64,000 nt of DNA from contig JADKCC010000022.1 in NCBI GenBank assembly GCA_016714785.1, positions 1 through 64,000 on the forward strand. Reading direction: 5' to 3'. The notes beneath the pieces are model-generated. The model ran no database searches and had not been told where the DNA came from. It worked only from the letters and a program-made list of their open reading frames with translations. Positions 53,857 to 63,217 of the stretch are shown one piece after another. Numbering within the stretch: position 1 is the first letter of the stretch; every line of letters starts with the position of its first letter. Made by a program: the position numbers and the translations under genes. The stretch comes from Saprospiraceae bacterium (GTDB taxonomy: Bacteria; Bacteroidota; Bacteroidia; Chitinophagales; Saprospiraceae).

Positions 53857-54945
53857 ATGAAAATTTTAATAAAAAATATCGGATTTGTTTTGTTCTTAAT
53901 AATGATATGCGTGCAAATACTGGCTGTAAACATATCAAACAACATGATTTTTAATATCTACCATGACTTCATTTACCAAAAAATCAGGTATATCTATGAT
54001 TTTACAATTGGCCAATCTCCAATAGCCGCTATTTACTTTTTAACCCCATTTTTTGTTTATCTCAGTTATAAATTATTTAAATTCTGCCAAACCACATACA
54101 ACACATCAGGGCTTAAACTCACTATAAACTTCTTTACTAATTTTATAGGTATAGGATATTTTTTGTTTTATTTTTTATGGGCCTTTAACTATTACAGACC
54201 ACCATTGGAAAAACAGCTTTCATTTGCTTCAATAACAGTTGACTCTATCTATTTGCAAACAGAAATTAATGAAATCACTCTTCTAATGGAGCAAGAAAGA
54301 AAACTGATTTCAAAAGATACTGCAGCACTAAAGATTACGATGGATTGGACAGTTTTAGAAGATACGCTTCGCAGTTTGCAAGTAGATCTATTAAGAACTT
54401 GGGGAGACACTCCAACTGGCAGGGTTAGAATTAGGGCTTTGGAACCCAAAGGTGTTTTATTATCTATCTCAACAGCTGGTATTTATATTCCATTTGTTTG
54501 TGAAGGTCATGTGGATGCAGGTCTGCATACATTGCAGTGGCCTTTTACATTAGCTCATGAGATGTCTCATGGTTATGGTTACACAGACGAAGGCGTTTGT
54601 AATTTTATTGCTTTGATTACTTGTATGAAATCATCCAATCCTTACATAAGATATTCCGCATTTTTGGGATATTGGCGATATTTATATTTTGAATTAAAAC
54701 AACATGACGAAGCATTGGCTTCAAATTTGTACCGTGATATATTTCAAGGTATAAAAGCGGATTTGGCATCAATTAAAATGGAACATGGTAAATATCCTGA
54801 TTTTATGCCGAATTTACGCAATTTAATCTACGATTTCTACTTAAAATTTAATGGTGTTCAAACAGGAATAAACAGTTATAGTGAGATTATAATTCAAGTA
54901 CAAAAATGGAAAAGATCCAAATTTTCTTTTAGCTTTTATCGGTAA
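53857..54945 (+). CDS. DUF3810 membrane protein with HExxH motif
   Basis: 362 residues. Three hydrophobic helices in the first 120 residues and then a zinc-metalloprotease-like LAHEMSHGYGYTDEGVCNF (HEMSH = HExxH). DUF3810 proteins share this motif and are conserved across Bacteroidota; the function is not known, but a membrane metallopeptidase is plausible. The tail overlaps the mqnB tail by 17 bp (convergent). Confidence 0.87.
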   Translation: MKILIKNIGFVLFLIMICVQILAVNISNNMIFNIYHDFIYQKIRYIYDFTIGQSPIAAIYFLTPFFVYLSYKLFKFCQTTYNTSGLKLTINFFTNFIGIGYFLFYFLWAFNYYRPPLEKQLSFASITVDSIYLQTEINEITLLMEQERKLISKDTAALKITMDWTVLEDTLRSLQVDLLRTWGDTPTGRVRIRALEPKGVLLSISTAGIYIPFVCEGHVDAGLHTLQWPFTLAHEMSHGYGYTDEGVCNFIALITCMKSSNPYIRYSAFLGYWRYLYFELKQHDEALASNLYRDIFQGIKADLASIKMEHGKYPDFMPNLRNLIYDFYLKFNGVQTGINSYSEIIIQVQKWKRSKFSFSFYR

Positions 54946-55603
54946 AAATACTTAACAATACGTCATTTAAGTTATTGATTGCCAGTGATATATCCCAATT
55001 TGATTTGTTTCTTGGTTCAATATGATTTGATATAGACCTAATTTGCATAGCTGGGATATTTAGCATTAAAGCCACAAACATAAACCCAGCACCTTCCATG
55101 CTTTCCATATCTGGATTATATTTTTCTTTGATCCTCTCAATATTAGAATTTACACCACTGACAGTATTCACGGTGATAGCTTTGGCCAAGGGCAGACTAA
55201 GATTGATTAAGTTCGTTTCTGTTTCTAGCCAACCATTTTTATATGGTGGTTGGCTACCATTTAAAAGACCCATTTCAAAGATATCACTAAAACTACTATC
55301 AGCATTTTCTACACCTAAATCTCCAAACCTATCTCTGGTAATCAGATATACAGTGCCCAAAGCTACGGATTTGTCAAAAGCTCCTCCAATTCCAACATTA
55401 ATTATGATATCATAAGATTTAGAGTACAGTTTGGTAGTTAGTGCAAATATAGTATTTGCTATGCCGACGCCTGTAATAATTAAATCAATTATATTATTAT
55501 TTAACGTATAACTTTTGTCACTTATCAATATACCATTTTGATTGAGGTATTTTGATGTTGGTTGTATTTCATTTTCAGTAGCAGAAACCACTAAAATTTT
55601 CAT
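54929..55603 (-). CDS. mqnB: Futalosine hydrolase
   Basis: 224 residues from the ATG at 55603 (KILVVSATENEIQ); a start at 55618 adds five residues with little support. NVGIGGAFDKSVALGTVYLI and the DMESMEGAGFMFVALML block (catalytic Glu region) identify a nucleoside-phosphorylase-fold enzyme. It removes hypoxanthine from futalosine in the alternative menaquinone pathway. The rest of the pathway is not in the window. Single gene. Confidence 0.92.
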   Translation of the reverse strand: MKILVVSATENEIQPTSKYLNQNGILISDKSYTLNNNIIDLIITGVGIANTIFALTTKLYSKSYDIIINVGIGGAFDKSVALGTVYLITRDRFGDLGVENADSSFSDIFEMGLLNGSQPPYKNGWLETETNLINLSLPLAKAITVNTVSGVNSNIERIKEKYNPDMESMEGAGFMFVALMLNIPAMQIRSISNHIEPRNKSNWDISLAINNLNDVLLSIFTDKS

Positions 55604-55750
55604 ATTTTTATTAGGCAAAAATGCATATTGGGAAAAGTGAATATTTAATAATTAAATCGTAAATGATTGGTTATCAAGTAATTATAGAAATGTAAAATTG
55701 AATTTCATTTCACTGTAAACTACTATATTTTTAGATCTTTAGGTTGGAGT

Positions 55751-56110
55751 TTACCAGTCCATACCGTCATCAGTTTTTTTATTTTGGCTACTTCCATCTT
55801 CGAGTGAAGCTTCCCACTCAGCTTGTCTTCTTTCAACTTGCTCATAGTCAAAATCTGGCATTAGTACAGTTTTAACATGATTTATTGTTTCTTGTAATTC
55901 TGCAAGGAATCTATTAAAATCTTCTTTGTATAGGAATATCTTGTGACGTTCGTATCCATCAGAGTTCAATTTCTTAGTACTTTCAGTGAGCGAGATGTAA
56001 AAGTCATCACCTTTAGTTCTCTTTACATCGAAAAAATAAGTTCTACGTTTTCCAGCTTTGACCTTTGTGGTGTACACCGTTTCAAATTTGCCTTTATCTT
56101 CGTTTTCCAC
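55751..56110 (-). CDS. PUR-alpha/beta/gamma-like nucleic-acid-binding protein (DUF3276)
   Basis: 119 residues with a GTG start. KFETVYTTKVKAGKRRTYFF, KRTKGDDFYISLTES and RHKIFLYKEDFNRFLAELQE match the DUF3276/PUR family, a small single-stranded DNA/RNA-binding PUR repeat common in Bacteroidota. The C-terminus is acidic and Gln-rich. Cytoplasmic. Own promoter 33 bp upstream. Confidence 0.9.
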   Translation of the reverse strand: MENEDKGKFETVYTTKVKAGKRRTYFFDVKRTKGDDFYISLTESTKKLNSDGYERHKIFLYKEDFNRFLAELQETINHVKTVLMPDFDYEQVERRQAEWEASLEDGSSQNKKTDDGMDW

Positions 56111-56143
56111 GCTTCTTTATTTATTTAAATTTTAATAATAGGA

Positions 56144-56173
56144 CAAATATATAAATTTATTTTTTATAGCAAA
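56144..56173 (-). promoter_or_regulatory. TTTG-N18-TATATTTG promoter for the PUR-like gene
   Basis: Minus-strand TATATTTG (plus 56144-56151) with TTTG 18 bp upstream (plus 56170-56173). Confidence 0.65.
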
Positions 56174-56195
56174 ATTTTTACCATAGTTAATTTTA

Positions 56196-57971
56196 TTACT
56201 GAACCGACTGCATCATCTGTTGTTGGTAAACTGATGCATAAAACCCATTTTTACTTATGAGGTCTTCATGTGTTCCTTGTTCTATTATACTTCCTTCATC
56301 CAAAACAATAATTTTATCATAATTTAGTAAATTGTTAGCTCGATGGGTTATTATCAATGTCGTTTTAGTCTGTAGCACTTTGTCAAAATAGCTGAGAATA
56401 TTTTGCTCCGTTGTAGTATCCACAGCAGAAAGTGCATCGTCCAAAATGACAATATCCGGTTTTTTTATAAATGCTCTTGCGATTGAAATTCTTTGTTTTT
56501 GTCCACCAGAAAGTGTAACTCCGCGTTCGCCCACCAATGTTTGAAATCCATCGGGTAACGATTCGATCTCTGCTTTGATGGATGCATGCTCAGCATATTG
56601 TTTGATTTCATCCAAAGTAGCATCAATACTACCGAAGCCAATATTTGCTGCTATGGTATCTGAAAATAAAAAAACATCTTGAGGTACGCAAGATACTTTT
56701 TTACGTATTATTTTTAAGTTATGTTTTCTAATATCCATACCATCGATTAATATTTCTCCGTCACTAACATCAAACATTCTGCTCAACAATTCAGCAATTG
56801 TGGTCTTACCCGAGGCTGTTTTACCCATAATGGCCATTCTTTCACCTTTCTTTATGTCGAAGCTTATATTGTGAAGTGCTTGTACACCTGTATTAGGATA
56901 TGTAAATGATACATTTTTGAAAGTAATGTCCCCAATGATTGGATAATGTTGATGATTGATATTGATGAGATTTGAATTTTGCTTCATCAACTCATTGATT
57001 CTTTTTTGAGATGCTTCAGCTTCTTGTACCACTGATGCTATCCATCCAATAGCCGTTACGGGCCAAGTCAACATATTAACATATAAAATAAATTCTGCAA
57101 TATTGCCTGCGGTGAGATTACCATCATATACATTATAGCCTCCAATCAAAACAACCAAAAGTGTACTAATAGAAATCATTAATATCATCAAAGGCTGGAA
57201 ATAAGCTTCTATTTTCGCCAATTCAAGTGACCTATTTCTAAATTCCTCGCTTTGAGTTTCAAAATATCCTGCAAATTGTTCTTCTTTTACATACGATTTT
57301 ATGACCCTTATGCCAGAAAATGCTTCGTGTGCTGTACTGTTGAGCACGGATAGCTGTTGTTTGATTCGAGTACTTTTTTCATTGATCAACTTACTTACAT
57401 AATATATGGAAATAGATAAGAATGGCAGAGGAAGTAAAGCATATATTGTAAGTTTGACATCTACTTGCAACATAGCATAGATAGTCATAGCAAAAAGCGT
57501 AATTAAATTTATACCATATAATATTCCTGGACCAAGATAATCTCTCACTTTGGAGACATCTTCAGAAATTCTTGCCATAATATCTCCAGTCTGATGTGAT
57601 CTCAAGTAATTTTGATCAAAAGTTTGGATGTGTGCAAAGACTTCTTTTCTGATGTCGTACTCTATCAACCTAGACATGACAATGAGGGTTTGACGCATAT
57701 AATACATCATGATACCTTTGACAATAGCAAAGAAAGTAACTATGAGCCCAAAGATGAGTAATGACTCACTAAGTTGATTAAATAAAATATTGGAAACATC
57801 TTCTGTAGCTTTAAGAATTTCTATTTTGCTTTGCACAAGATCTAAGGCATCTCTAATTTTTTGCGGTATCAATATGCTAAAATAATTGGATGCTGTTACA
57901 AAAATTACACCTAATATTAAGCGCCATTTATACTTTACAAAATAATGATTGAGTGTAAAAAGATTTTTCAA
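56196..57971 (-). CDS. ABC exporter with fused membrane and ATP-binding domains (MsbA-like)
   Basis: 591 residues. Six hydrophobic helices in the first about 310 residues, then an ATP-binding domain with Walker A MGKTASGKTTIAELL, Q-loop CVPQDVFLFSD, signature TLSGGQKQRISIARA and Walker B DIVILDDALSAVD. The half-transporter probably works as a homodimer to export lipid or drug-like molecules. MsbA-like exporters flip lipid A precursors, but the substrate cannot be assigned here. Single gene. Confidence 0.93.
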   Translation of the reverse strand: MKNLFTLNHYFVKYKWRLILGVIFVTASNYFSILIPQKIRDALDLVQSKIEILKATEDVSNILFNQLSESLLIFGLIVTFFAIVKGIMMYYMRQTLIVMSRLIEYDIRKEVFAHIQTFDQNYLRSHQTGDIMARISEDVSKVRDYLGPGILYGINLITLFAMTIYAMLQVDVKLTIYALLPLPFLSISIYYVSKLINEKSTRIKQQLSVLNSTAHEAFSGIRVIKSYVKEEQFAGYFETQSEEFRNRSLELAKIEAYFQPLMILMISISTLLVVLIGGYNVYDGNLTAGNIAEFILYVNMLTWPVTAIGWIASVVQEAEASQKRINELMKQNSNLININHQHYPIIGDITFKNVSFTYPNTGVQALHNISFDIKKGERMAIMGKTASGKTTIAELLSRMFDVSDGEILIDGMDIRKHNLKIIRKKVSCVPQDVFLFSDTIAANIGFGSIDATLDEIKQYAEHASIKAEIESLPDGFQTLVGERGVTLSGGQKQRISIARAFIKKPDIVILDDALSAVDTTTEQNILSYFDKVLQTKTTLIITHRANNLLNYDKIIVLDEGSIIEQGTHEDLISKNGFYASVYQQQMMQSVQ

Positions 57972-58040
57972 AAAAAGGTGATTTGTTCAATGTAACAAGG
58001 AAAGTAAAAAATCGTTTTACGATAAAGCTATCAATTTTAG

Positions 58041-58379
58041 TTATTTTTTTACATCAAACGATTGCAAGGCCAATCTTTGATCTTTGGTAAGAATAGCGTT
58101 AACTCTTGGGATAAACTCTTCGTCCAATTTTAATAGTGCTATAGAAATGGCATCTTTTCCTGAATTTTTGCCAGTGATATTTGTAATTCTTTGACCTTTA
58201 TCCTCAAATAAATTGGTCAATTGTGCTAATTGTTGATTATTTAATTGAAGATTTTCGCCTTTTTTAATCAATTTAATTTCCAAATTTTTTATTTCTTGTT
58301 TTATAAAAGAAATATTTTTTTGTGCAAACGAGTAAAATGCAACAAATAAGAATATAGAAGTTATTACTAAATGCTTCAT
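58041..58379 (-). CDS. Hypothetical secreted helical protein
   Basis: 112 residues with a signal peptide (KHLVITSIFLFVAFYSFAQ). The mature part is a helical pair, QLNNQQLAQLTNLFEDKG and AILTKDQRLALQSFD; the L-x-x-Q-x-x-L-L-T spacing is vaguely CpxP/Spy-like. No further assignment. It has its own promoter at 58395-58402. Confidence 0.55.
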   Translation of the reverse strand: MKHLVITSIFLFVAFYSFAQKNISFIKQEIKNLEIKLIKKGENLQLNNQQLAQLTNLFEDKGQRITNITGKNSGKDAISIALLKLDEEFIPRVNAILTKDQRLALQSFDVKK

Positions 58380-58394
58380 AATTTAAAATTTTAT

Positions 58395-58426
58395 CAAAAG
58401 TAAAGGATTAGATATTATTTACCAAA
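58395..58426 (-). promoter_or_regulatory. TTTG-N20-TACTTTTG promoter
   Basis: Minus-strand TACTTTTG (plus 58395-58402) with TTTG 20 bp upstream (plus 58423-58426), 15 bp before the ATG at 58379. Confidence 0.65.
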
Positions 58427-58446
58427 TTAAAATCATCTTATTAGCT

Positions 58447-61400
58447 TTACCCTTTCCCTTTTTTCTTAAATGGGTTGAAATCTTTTAATTTTTCTTTAAT
58501 TTTATCAACTTCTCCATTTGCTTTCTTATCCAATACATCTTTAGCTTTTTGCTTTAATGAATCAGATATTACACCTTTACTAAGTGTATCAAGTCTATTT
58601 ATAACTTCAGTCTTTGCTTTAGATTTTAAACTATCTATTGTTTTTTGTGCAGCTGCCTCTGCTTTAGCTTTGGCCTTATCGTATTCTTGGTTGGCTCTCT
58701 TAGTGATTGTGTCACGGAGCTCACCTTCTTTTTTCTTAAGCTCTTTTTGAATAGAGTCCTTCACCGTTGTTACGGTTTCGTTTACTTTGGACGTGACAGC
58801 ATCCTTTACAGTAGTGCCTTTGCTCGCTTTAGGAGTGATTTTAAATTGAGGAGATTTTATATTTCCAGTCATTTTAACATTTAAAAATATGTTGGGCCCT
58901 TGGTCAATATTGATGCCAATTTTAGCGGCTTCTCTTTCAATATAACTAATGCCTGATTCCGCCGTGCCTGTTATAACATTTTTTTTCATCAATTCTCGTG
59001 GTATAACAAGATCTATATTGTAGTCCATGGCTTTCCCAAATCCATGTTTGCCAGAAATTGTCATATCTATACCTTTGATTATCTTATTAAATTCTTTTAA
59101 CTCAATGAAACCTTGTACAATTTCAAACCAATTGCGTGTATTGACTAATTTGACTTCTTTGAGCTCCTTAATACCAAGCTTATCTGATAAAGCCCCAATT
59201 GGGTTATATCCTTTGATTGTTCCATTAAGTGTTTCTAAAAATCCAGAAGCATCAAGCGATGAAAGATCAGGTGTCATTTGTCCACCCAATTTACCTTTCA
59301 TGATGAGAGTAGTGTTAAAAAAACCATCCAAATACTCTGCAATAGGGGCTACTTTTTTCAACATATCGAAACTTTTGATGGCATCGGTATATTTAATTTT
59401 ACTTAAATCGAGCTTGACAGAAAAGTCAGGACTTGCTATGTTTTGGGTATTATATAACCCTTCCATTGCAATAGCGCCACCTAAAGTGTTTGTAGTAAGG
59501 TTTTTAAGTAGTACTTCTTCATTGGCTACTTCTAGTTCTCCTTTAAAGTTATTGAGTTGGAGATTGGTATAGGTTAGGTTTTTGATATCCGTTAGAATTT
59601 TCATTCTTATATTTTTAGGTACGGGTATCACGGACATTGCCGCTGAACTATTTGTTTGATCGGAATTGGTCATAAATTGATTTGCATCAAATTTATTGGA
59701 ATAAAAATTTACAGCTCCATCCAAAGTCCCATTATTGAACATGTAATCGTATGCGTTGATGAGATTGCCAGAAACTTTTAAATCACTTCCTTTTATCATT
59801 GTTTCTAACTTGTTTAGAGCCATTGCATTTGCACTAAGATTGGCGTTTAAGCTTACATTTTCAAGTTCATACTCATTCATTAATACTCTTTTTCCAAACA
59901 CATCTATGTTTAGTGCAGCACTTTTAATCATATTTTCATCAATAGAGACTTCAGCTTGCTCTTTATTTTGCTCTTTGGCAGCTTGAGGGTCAGCCATCCA
60001 TTCGTTAAAGTCAAAAAGATTGGACTGCCCCTTTATACTGATCTTAACGTTCTGTGATGTAGATAGGAAAGCTAAAGGATTTTGGATATTAGCATCTAAG
60101 TTCAAATCACTTTTGCCTAATTCCATACTTTTCCCCACAAAAACTATTGCCTTAGGTGATGCAGTAGCATGAGCTTCATTGATTTTTACTAAAGGCATCC
60201 CTAAACTTTTATAAACTATATTTTTAGCGGATGCTTGACCTAAAAAAGAGATGGCATCATATTTTGCTTCATTTACATCGCTCATTTTAGCTTTGAATTC
60301 CATGTCGCATTTTAACAATCCACTCAATTTCTCTATTCCTTCCATTGGAAATGCGGAGACAAGATTTTTAAGGTTTATAGTACCTTTTAGTTGTCCTTCT
60401 GCTTTTTGATCACCAGTCAAATTACTTGCTGTAAGGTGTCCAGTGATTTGGTCATTTCCTAGCTTAAGCGAAAATTTAGGGATATTCACCGCCATGTCTT
60501 TGTAATCTGGTCGTGTAGCTTTGATATTGATATCTGCAAAAATATCTTTGATTTCGTTTGGTAAAGAAGGATATTTTACATAACCATTGTCAACAGAAAT
60601 TTTCACATCAAAAGCTGGCATCTGATTTTTCATACCATTATAGATACCCTTCACCTTGCCACTAATGCTAGCCTTTCCCTTTGTTTTTACATCTTTAAAA
60701 TCAGAAGTATAAGCATTGGGCACCATTGATAAGAATGACTTAAACTCTTCCGATGCAGTTTTAAAACTTAAATCTGTGATGATATTATCTCTCTGTAATT
60801 GTACAAAACCTTGGCCCGTAAGATTTAATTCATTGAGCGTTATAATATTATCATTTAGCGTATATTTATTTTTAGGGAAATTAATATTGATATTTGTAGC
60901 AACAGATGAAGTCACATTTTTCAGATATTGCACACCTTCATATTTAATAGACAGATTTTGTACATTAGTCTTGGTTTTTAGATCAAAAATATCTTGAGTA
61001 AAATCACCAGAACCAGAATGGTTGACATTTTCCATTACAGCAAAAAGAGCCATAGTATTATCTTGATAGGTAATATTTCCATCTATAATACTATATTTAT
61101 CCAATGCAAGTTTGAATTTATTTTCTACAGTTTTATTGTCCGTGACTGTATCAATGGTCACTAAATAATTAGCTCGAAGGCTATCTAAAATTATAATATT
61201 AATATTTGGCTTAGTTAAGCTTATATTATTTATTTTGGGAATAGACTCCTTACCTATTAGCGAGGGTAGGTTCATATCAATACTTGTTAAGTCTGCTTGA
61301 TAAAGTACAATATCTTCAAAATCATCCACTCCGGTAATGGACAAACTATCAATAGTGACCCTTACATCGGGAAATGAAGCAATAAATGATAAATGGGCAT

Positions 61401-61557
61401 CATGAAAATCTACAATGGCATTAATATTATTATTTATATCATCTTTGAGATAAGTGACCAATTTGTTTTTGAAAACGAAGGGTAGGAGCGTAGCAGCAAT
61501 CAATAACCCTATCAGCAAAATTCCGAAATATTTTAAAATGGTCTTAAAGACTTTCAT
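58447..61557 (-). CDS. AsmA-like envelope protein
   Basis: 1036 residues. One N-terminal membrane helix (FGILLIGLLIAATLLPFVF) then a very long beta-rich region with the AsmA/DUF748-type pattern (FHDAHLSFIASFPDVRV, FGKAMDYNIDLVIPRELMKK-type C-terminal region) up to about 920, then a Lys/Glu/Ala-rich helical tail with repeats of AKAKAEAAAQKTIDSLKSK type. AsmA-like proteins are inner-membrane-anchored periplasmic bridges proposed to move phospholipids to the outer membrane. The acidic/basic tail would lie in the periplasm. Own promoter at 61607. Confidence 0.88.
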   Translation of the reverse strand: MKVFKTILKYFGILLIGLLIAATLLPFVFKNKLVTYLKDDINNNINAIVDFHDAHLSFIASFPDVRVTIDSLSITGVDDFEDIVLYQADLTSIDMNLPSLIGKESIPKINNISLTKPNINIIILDSLRANYLVTIDTVTDNKTVENKFKLALDKYSIIDGNITYQDNTMALFAVMENVNHSGSGDFTQDIFDLKTKTNVQNLSIKYEGVQYLKNVTSSVATNININFPKNKYTLNDNIITLNELNLTGQGFVQLQRDNIITDLSFKTASEEFKSFLSMVPNAYTSDFKDVKTKGKASISGKVKGIYNGMKNQMPAFDVKISVDNGYVKYPSLPNEIKDIFADINIKATRPDYKDMAVNIPKFSLKLGNDQITGHLTASNLTGDQKAEGQLKGTINLKNLVSAFPMEGIEKLSGLLKCDMEFKAKMSDVNEAKYDAISFLGQASAKNIVYKSLGMPLVKINEAHATASPKAIVFVGKSMELGKSDLNLDANIQNPLAFLSTSQNVKISIKGQSNLFDFNEWMADPQAAKEQNKEQAEVSIDENMIKSAALNIDVFGKRVLMNEYELENVSLNANLSANAMALNKLETMIKGSDLKVSGNLINAYDYMFNNGTLDGAVNFYSNKFDANQFMTNSDQTNSSAAMSVIPVPKNIRMKILTDIKNLTYTNLQLNNFKGELEVANEEVLLKNLTTNTLGGAIAMEGLYNTQNIASPDFSVKLDLSKIKYTDAIKSFDMLKKVAPIAEYLDGFFNTTLIMKGKLGGQMTPDLSSLDASGFLETLNGTIKGYNPIGALSDKLGIKELKEVKLVNTRNWFEIVQGFIELKEFNKIIKGIDMTISGKHGFGKAMDYNIDLVIPRELMKKNVITGTAESGISYIEREAAKIGINIDQGPNIFLNVKMTGNIKSPQFKITPKASKGTTVKDAVTSKVNETVTTVKDSIQKELKKKEGELRDTITKRANQEYDKAKAKAEAAAQKTIDSLKSKAKTEVINRLDTLSKGVISDSLKQKAKDVLDKKANGEVDKIKEKLKDFNPFKKKGKG

Positions 61558-61606
61558 TATGAATGTTTATATAATTATAATACGTAATTTACTATAAAAA
61601 AGTGCA

Positions 61607-61614
61607 CAAAAATA
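61607..61614 (-). promoter_or_regulatory. TATTTTTG promoter for the AsmA-like gene
   Basis: Minus-strand TATTTTTG, 49 bp upstream of the ATG at 61557; no clear -33 element. Confidence 0.45.
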
Positions 61615-61766
61615 GGAAAAATTATATTTAATTTACTCATTCATAAGTTTGTAAACTTCAAAAGAAGTATTCTGTATCATGAAAATATAAATTAAAATAT
61701 TAAAATTTAAACAAAGTATTGTGGATTTATCTTCTTAAAAAATTATAAAGATGGAGATATAAACCG

Positions 61767-61774
61767 TATATTTG
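61767..61774 (+). promoter_or_regulatory. TATATTTG promoter for corA
   Basis: Exact consensus, 69 bp upstream of the ATG at 61844. A strong GGAGG Shine-Dalgarno (61833-61837) lies 6 bp before that ATG, unusual for this phylum. A 19-codon ORF from 61831 overlaps it out of frame. Confidence 0.55.
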
Positions 61775-61843
61775 CCATCCCTAAAGAAAAGGGTTACTTT
61801 AGGGTAAGGTAGTTTCAATAATTTAGGAAAATGGAGGAACAGG

Positions 61844-62788
61844 ATGATCAATTATTTAGCAAAACAAAATGGCAAGTTAGAGCAATTTGAAAGACTCAGC
61901 GAATCATCTTGGGTTAATGTTTTTCCGCCCTTTGAGCATGGAGAGCTGGATGCGCTAGCAAAGTCGCTTGATATACCTCTAGATTTCCTTACAGATTCAT
62001 TGGACGTTGATGAACGGTCAAGGTATGAAAAAGAAGAAGAATCCACCTTTATATTGATCAATAGCCCCATATTAAACGATGAGGGAAAAGACTCAGAAGC
62101 GATCTACATTACCGTACCAATTGGTATAATATTAACTGCTACACATATTATTACTGTTTGCTCTGACGAAAATCCCGTTTTAGACAAATTTTACGAAAAC
62201 AAAGTTAAAAATTTTGATCCAGCAGATAAAAATATGTTTGTCCTCCAAATATTCGAGCAGAATGTATATCGTTTTTTGGAATGCCTGAAAAAACTTAATC
62301 TCAAAAGAAATCTGGTAGAACAAGAACTATACAATTCGAGCCGTAGTTCTGAATTGCAGCAATTATTGAGAATTGAGAAATCCTTAGTTTATTTTGTAAG
62401 TTCTCTAAGCACAAATGAATTGCTTAAGATGAAACTTAAAAGAACTGATTTGCTCAAAATAGGTAATGAAGAGCCTTATGCAGACTTGTTTGAAGACATT
62501 ATTATAGATAATTCTCAGGCTTTGGAGATGTCAAATGTTTACACCAATATCTTGAGCGGTACCATGGAAGCCTATGCATCCATTATTTCTAACAACCTGA
62601 ATGTTATCATCCATAGACTGACCATGGTTACCATTATTTTATTGGTTCCATCTATGGTTGCTAGTTTTTATGGTATGAATTTAGATTACCTTCCATTTAA
62701 AGGATATAAACTAGCATTTCCATTTATTATCCTGATTTCCATCATTTTAGGTTTTGGTGTAGTCTATTACTTCTCACGCAAAAAGTAA
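61844..62788 (+). CDS. corA: CorA-family Mg2+/Co2+ transporter
   Basis: 314 residues. A cytoplasmic N-terminal domain (about 1-245, long helices near KKLNLKRNLVEQELYNSSRS) is followed by two C-terminal membrane helices with the family signature SFYGMNLDYLPF (GMN) between them. CorA forms a pentamer that admits Mg2+ along the membrane potential. The start is supported by a GGAGG site. Single gene. Confidence 0.93.
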   Translation: MINYLAKQNGKLEQFERLSESSWVNVFPPFEHGELDALAKSLDIPLDFLTDSLDVDERSRYEKEEESTFILINSPILNDEGKDSEAIYITVPIGIILTATHIITVCSDENPVLDKFYENKVKNFDPADKNMFVLQIFEQNVYRFLECLKKLNLKRNLVEQELYNSSRSSELQQLLRIEKSLVYFVSSLSTNELLKMKLKRTDLLKIGNEEPYADLFEDIIIDNSQALEMSNVYTNILSGTMEAYASIISNNLNVIIHRLTMVTIILLVPSMVASFYGMNLDYLPFKGYKLAFPFIILISIILGFGVVYYFSRKK

Positions 62789-63217
62789 TTTTATAGTTTC
62801 GATGATGTATATTGTATTATAATACAAAACTTTATACATATATAGTAAAAGTTATTCACATGTTTTTATAATATTTACTTCTGTATCTACTTGAATATTA
62901 AAGTATTATAAAGTTATCCACATTATGTTGATAACTTTCGTAAAAGTAATAGTGTGTTATGAATAAAATCTTACGTAATTTGCACTCTCGTTTGAAAGCC
63001 ACCTTGATCCAAGGCAGTAATTAAAACTTGCACCCAAGCGATTTATTTGGTTAATTATTAATATTATAAATATTAACATAAAAATATATTTACTATTTTT
63101 TGTTAAGATTTTATGCAAATATTTAAAACATATTTACATTTATTATATTTAATAATTAAATAATGTGTGTTATTTTAAATAGGATTATTTTATCAACAAC
63201 TTATCAACAATACATAA
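62789..63217. other. AT-rich region with DnaA-box-like cluster upstream of nrdB
   Basis: 429 bp without a gene. DnaA-box consensus TTATNCACA occurs at 62852-62860 (TTATTCACA) and 62914-62922 (TTATCCACA). The variant TTATCAACA occurs as its complement at 62926-62934 and twice directly at 63190-63198 and 63201-63209 (11 bp apart). The central box pair is a 9-bp inverted repeat (AAAGTTATC / GATAACTTT). Between them, about 63050-63165, the sequence is nearly pure A+T. Possible origin of replication or a DnaA-regulated promoter for nrdB. Confidence 0.5.
62910..62938. repeat. Inverted repeat with paired DnaA-box-like sites
   Basis: AAAGTTATC (62910-62918) and GATAACTTT (62930-62938), 11-bp spacer; the two arms include TTATCCACA and the complement of TTATCAACA. 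Confidence 0.55.

Noticed and set aside
58475..58750. Plus-strand ORFs over the AsmA-like gene
   Set aside because: Out-of-frame shadows of a well-supported minus-strand gene.
61831..61890. 19-codon ORF overlapping the corA start
   Set aside because: It is out of frame with corA and most likely a by-product of the Shine-Dalgarno region, although translational coupling is not excluded.
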